Assembly (NCBI GenBank): GCA_964598235.1
Contig: CAZRAY010000041.1
Span: forward strand, 1 to 16,232
Length of the DNA: 16,232 nucleotides
Source: UBA652 sp964598235
GTDB taxonomy: Bacteria; Pseudomonadota; Gammaproteobacteria; Nitrosococcales; Methylophagaceae
Reading direction: 5' to 3'
Of this stretch, positions 14,107-16,232 are shown in pieces. A program made the translations under genes and the position numbers. The notes under the pieces are model-generated. The model was not told where the DNA came from and did not search any database. It saw only the letters and a program-made list of their open reading frames with translations. The stretch's first letter is position 1, and each line of letters opens with the position of its first letter.

Positions 14107-15270
14107 TTGGATGATAATACATCCATTATTGCACACGAAGTGCAAACAACACTATGCGAGCAGATCGCGCAAGCGATTCAAGATGCGGGCGGACAGATCA
14201 CTTTTGCTGATTATATGGCGCGTTGTTTATATACACCGGCGCTAGGCTATTACAGTAGCGGCAAAACTAAGCTGGGTGAGGCCGGTGATTTCACCACCGC
14301 GCCCGAGCAAAGCAATTTATTTTCACGGACCTTGGCGCGGCAGATTATCCCCGTGTTGGATCAGATTGATAAAGCATGCATATTAGAGTTCGGTGCGGGC
14401 AGTGGGAAAATGGCAGCGGTTATATTAAAAGAACTAAATAGAAGTGAGCGCTTACCTCGGAAGTATTTTATCCTAGAAACTAGCCCGAGTTTGCAGCAGC
14501 GGCAGCGGGAAACGTTGGATAAATTAGCACCGGGTTTATTATCTTGTGTGGCATGGATTTCAAGCGTGCCAGAAAAATTCAATGGTGTGATCTTAGCCAA
14601 TGAAGTGTGTGATGCGATGCCCGTGCATTGCCTGCAATTAGATGGCGATAGCGTTTCTGAATTGTACGTAAAGCAAACGGAAACAGGCCTTTTTGATTGG
14701 CAATTGAATGAGGTGAGCGATACGAGCTTAACGGCGCGGGCAGAGAACATTCGCACCTTAATTGACGGCGTAGCGGGCTATCGCACAGAAGTGAATTTGG
14801 CGGCCGAAGGTTGGTTAGCGAGTGTGGCGGATTGTTTGGTGCGCGGCGCTATTTTTATCATTGATTATGGCTATCCGCAAGCGACGTATTATCATCCAGA
14901 GCGCAACCAAGGCACCTTAATGTGTTATTTCCAACATCAAGGCCATGCTGATCCTTTTATTAATCAAGGCTTGCAGGATATTACAGCGCATGTGGATTTC
15001 ACTGCGCTGGCAGAAGTGGCATTGCAAAATTATTTAGAGGTGGCTGGCTTTCAATCACAAGCTGATTTTTTGCTGGCGGGCGGATTGCTGGACTTGGCCA
15101 GTGAGGCTGAGTCAGTGGCAGTAGAAGAGATGATGCAGCTTGCCACAGAAATCAAACAACTCACCTTGCCCAGTGAAATGGGTGAATCGTTTAAAGTGCT
15201 CACTTTAACAAAGGGCTTGGACGTATTATTGCAAGGCATTTCTCAGGGAGATAGGCGATATAGTCTTTAG
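14107..15270 (+). CDS. SAM-dependent methyltransferase, MidA/NDUFAF7 family (DUF185)
   Basis: The 387-residue protein belongs to the family whose mitochondrial member NDUFAF7 methylates an arginine of a complex I subunit. The bacterial target is not established here. The N-terminal signature includes GGQITFADYMARCLYTPALGYYSSG and GEAGDFTTAPEQSNLF. The SAM-binding motif I is ILEFGAGSGKMA (Gly96-Gly100). Later family blocks are VILANEVCDAMPVH, FIIDYGYPQATYYHP and GTLMCYFQHQGHADPFINQGLQDITAHVDF. The length fits the family. The start is TTG at 14107 with no convincing ribosome binding site; it is kept because the conserved region begins about 30 residues in. Promoter elements must lie within the divergent reductase gene. 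The stop codon is followed directly by an inverted-repeat element. Confidence 0.9.
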   Translation: MDDNTSIIAHEVQTTLCEQIAQAIQDAGGQITFADYMARCLYTPALGYYSSGKTKLGEAGDFTTAPEQSNLFSRTLARQIIPVLDQIDKACILEFGAGSGKMAAVILKELNRSERLPRKYFILETSPSLQQRQRETLDKLAPGLLSCVAWISSVPEKFNGVILANEVCDAMPVHCLQLDGDSVSELYVKQTETGLFDWQLNEVSDTSLTARAENIRTLIDGVAGYRTEVNLAAEGWLASVADCLVRGAIFIIDYGYPQATYYHPERNQGTLMCYFQHQGHADPFINQGLQDITAHVDFTALAEVALQNYLEVAGFQSQADFLLAGGLLDLASEAESVAVEEMMQLATEIKQLTLPSEMGESFKVLTLTKGLDVLLQGISQGDRRYSL

Positions 15271-15320
15271 ATGGATTCATCACAGAGGTACAGAGCGCAC
15301 AGAGAAAAAATAAGCCTATT

Positions 15321-15349
15321 ACTCCGTTTGCTCTGAGGCCCTCGAAGGG
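15321..15349 (-). repeat. REP-like core, left copy
   Basis: The left arm of the inverted pair runs from ACTCCGTTTG to CTCGAAGGG. It is related to the cores at 15400-15425 and 15523-15551, in the opposite orientation. Confidence 0.7.
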
Positions 15350-15399
15350 CAGATAAACGCCCAAACAAAACGCAGCGTCATCCCGAATACCTTCCGCTT

Positions 15400-15425
15400 C
15401 CTTCGACAAGCTCAGGACGAACGGA
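15400..15425 (+). repeat. REP-like core, central copy
   Basis: The 26-base core matches the right copy at 21 of 26 positions. Differences are concentrated in the CAAG/GGGT tetranucleotide. This form is the one I recall as widespread in bacterial genomes. Confidence 0.6.
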
Positions 15426-15522
15426 CGTCGCGCGCGTTGTCGGGTGACGCTACACTTACCCAAGCTACATTAAATGAGGGTGGCTGGCGTTGACACCCTG
15501 CGACACGTTATCTTACATTACA

Positions 15523-15551
15523 CCCTTCGAGGGTCTCAGGGCGAACGGAGT
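15523..15551 (+). repeat. REP-like core, right copy
   Basis: The right arm of the inverted pair matches the reverse complement of 15321-15349 at 26 of 29 positions. Confidence 0.7.
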
Positions 15552-15570
15552 TTATTCTCTGCGGTGAAAA

Positions 15571-16176
15571 TCAATCATTGAGCATCCGCAACACTTCATC
15601 TTCGCCTAATGGTTGTTTGCCTTTGATACGTAGGCTATTGGCCCATTCTTGGGCAAAATCGCGTTGTAAGGCGCGATTAATCGCCAGCGCAATCAGCATG
15701 GCAATGAGCGCGCCGAGGCTAGCAAGTGCCATATCTTTATGGGCATCCCAGACATCGCCTTGGGTGCCAAGATAGGCCATACCCAGCTCACCACCGAATA
15801 CTTCTGCTACGCCCCATTCTACGAGCTCATAGAGCATAGAGGTAGACATGGTGAGGTCGAGCGGCAAGAGATAGCCCCAAGCGCCTTTAACGTTAACAAT
15901 GCGCAGGAAAACTTCGCGGATGGGATAGGCGAGCAGGAGGCCATAGCAAAAATGCACGAGTCTATCAAAGTGATTGCGTTCCCAGCCCATCCATTCATTA
16001 ATGGAGATCCCAAATAAGTTACGAGACCAGACATTGTAGGGCACTTCGGCATAGGTATAGTGTGCGCCGATAGTGTGCAGACAGAGGAAGATAAAAATCA
16101 GGGTGTATGAAACACGGGAAAGCGGGAAGGATTTGAAAGTGACAGCAAGGATGATAACGGCAACAAGGGTGAGCAC
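15571..16176 (-). CDS. YjdF family inner-membrane protein (DUF2238)
   Basis: The 201-residue protein has about five membrane spans and the family blocks LHTIGAHYTYAEVPYN, the WERNHFDRLVHFCYGLLLAYP segment, YELVEWGVAEVFGGELGMAYLGTQGD and WDAHKDMALASLGALIA. The conserved His, Asp and Glu residues in these blocks are intact. A soluble charged tail ends the protein. The biochemical function of the family is not known to me. The start is GTG at 16176, with no clear ribosome binding site. Upstream in the same frame the residues Leu-Glu-Asn would extend the conserved N-terminus but are cut off by TAA at 16188-16186. The N-terminus may therefore be shortened, or the gene may carry a stop mutation. 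It is convergent with the methyltransferase gene; its stop codon touches the inverted-repeat element. Confidence 0.85.
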   Translation of the reverse strand: MLTLVAVIILAVTFKSFPLSRVSYTLIFIFLCLHTIGAHYTYAEVPYNVWSRNLFGISINEWMGWERNHFDRLVHFCYGLLLAYPIREVFLRIVNVKGAWGYLLPLDLTMSTSMLYELVEWGVAEVFGGELGMAYLGTQGDVWDAHKDMALASLGALIAMLIALAINRALQRDFAQEWANSLRIKGKQPLGEDEVLRMLND

Positions 16177-16232
16177 ATTTTCGAGTTAATGGTAAAAACG
16201 GGTGCTTTTTTTCAGCTAAGAATCATGTAGGA

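Larger units (their letters stand above)
15274..15572. repeat. Inverted-repeat (MITE/REP-like) intergenic element
   Basis: The whole gap between the convergent methyltransferase and YjdF genes is one structured non-coding unit. Its ends form imperfect terminal inverted repeats starting GATTCATCAC / GATTTTCACC. Inside these, 15321-15349 and the reverse complement of 15523-15551 match at 26 of 29 positions. An inner pair, AGCGTCATCCCGA (15374-15386) and TCGGGTGACGCT (15440-15451), is also inverted with one indel. A related core, CCTTCGA..CTCAGG.CGAACGG, occurs at 15400-15425. No open frame or transposase is present. Similar cores are common REP-type sequences in many bacteria, as far as I recall. 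It may act as a bidirectional transcription stop. Confidence 0.75.

Noticed and set aside
15200..15463. Minus-strand open frame of 87 codons across the inverted-repeat element
   Set aside because: It runs through the repeat and the end of the methyltransferase gene, with no conserved sequence; such frames are common in REP-type repeats.

Overview
The window reads as chromosomal DNA of a gammaproteobacterium with moderate-to-low GC. The best evidence is the block LysM protein - dprA - smg - topA, an order typical of that class, supported by folB/folK, a FolM-type pteridine reductase and a YjdF-family membrane protein. I cannot name a genus from the sequence alone. I see no tRNA, rRNA, CRISPR array, transposase or phage gene.

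Layout. (1) 1-156: leader with no gene. (2) 157-6346, plus strand: a LysM cell-wall protein, dprA, smg and topA, followed at close spacing by an exosortase of the XrtH type and an overlapping multi-TM partner. (3) 6376-6410: a strong bidirectional terminator between convergent transcription units. (4) 11658-6429, minus strand: a tightly spaced four-gene unit of exported proteins. It encodes a large matrixin-like metalloprotease with two cadherin-like repeats, a small exported protein, a second matrixin-like protease, and an exported beta-rich protein. Three of the four share a C-terminal Ig-like module of about 165 residues, present twice in the large protease, and the fourth carries a possible fragment of it. 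(5) 12354-11761, minus: plsY. (6) 12395-13417, plus: folB and folK, divergent from plsY across 40 bp. (7) 14092-13346, minus: a FolM/PTR1-like reductase whose 3' end overlaps the folK 3' end by 72 bp. (8) 14107-15270, plus: a MidA/NDUFAF7-family methyltransferase. (9) 15274-15572: a roughly 300-bp non-coding inverted-repeat (MITE/REP-like) element filling the whole gap between convergent genes. (10) 16176-15571, minus: a YjdF/DUF2238 membrane protein whose upstream end is doubtful.

How the genes work together. dprA (DNA uptake and recombination) and topA (supercoiling) form a DNA-processing block. folB, folK and the FolM-like gene belong to pterin/folate metabolism, and plsY to phospholipid synthesis. 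The least ordinary parts are the exosortase pair appended to the topA operon, with no recognisable sorting signal on any protein in the window, and the adjacent convergent operon of secreted matrixins that share a C-terminal module.
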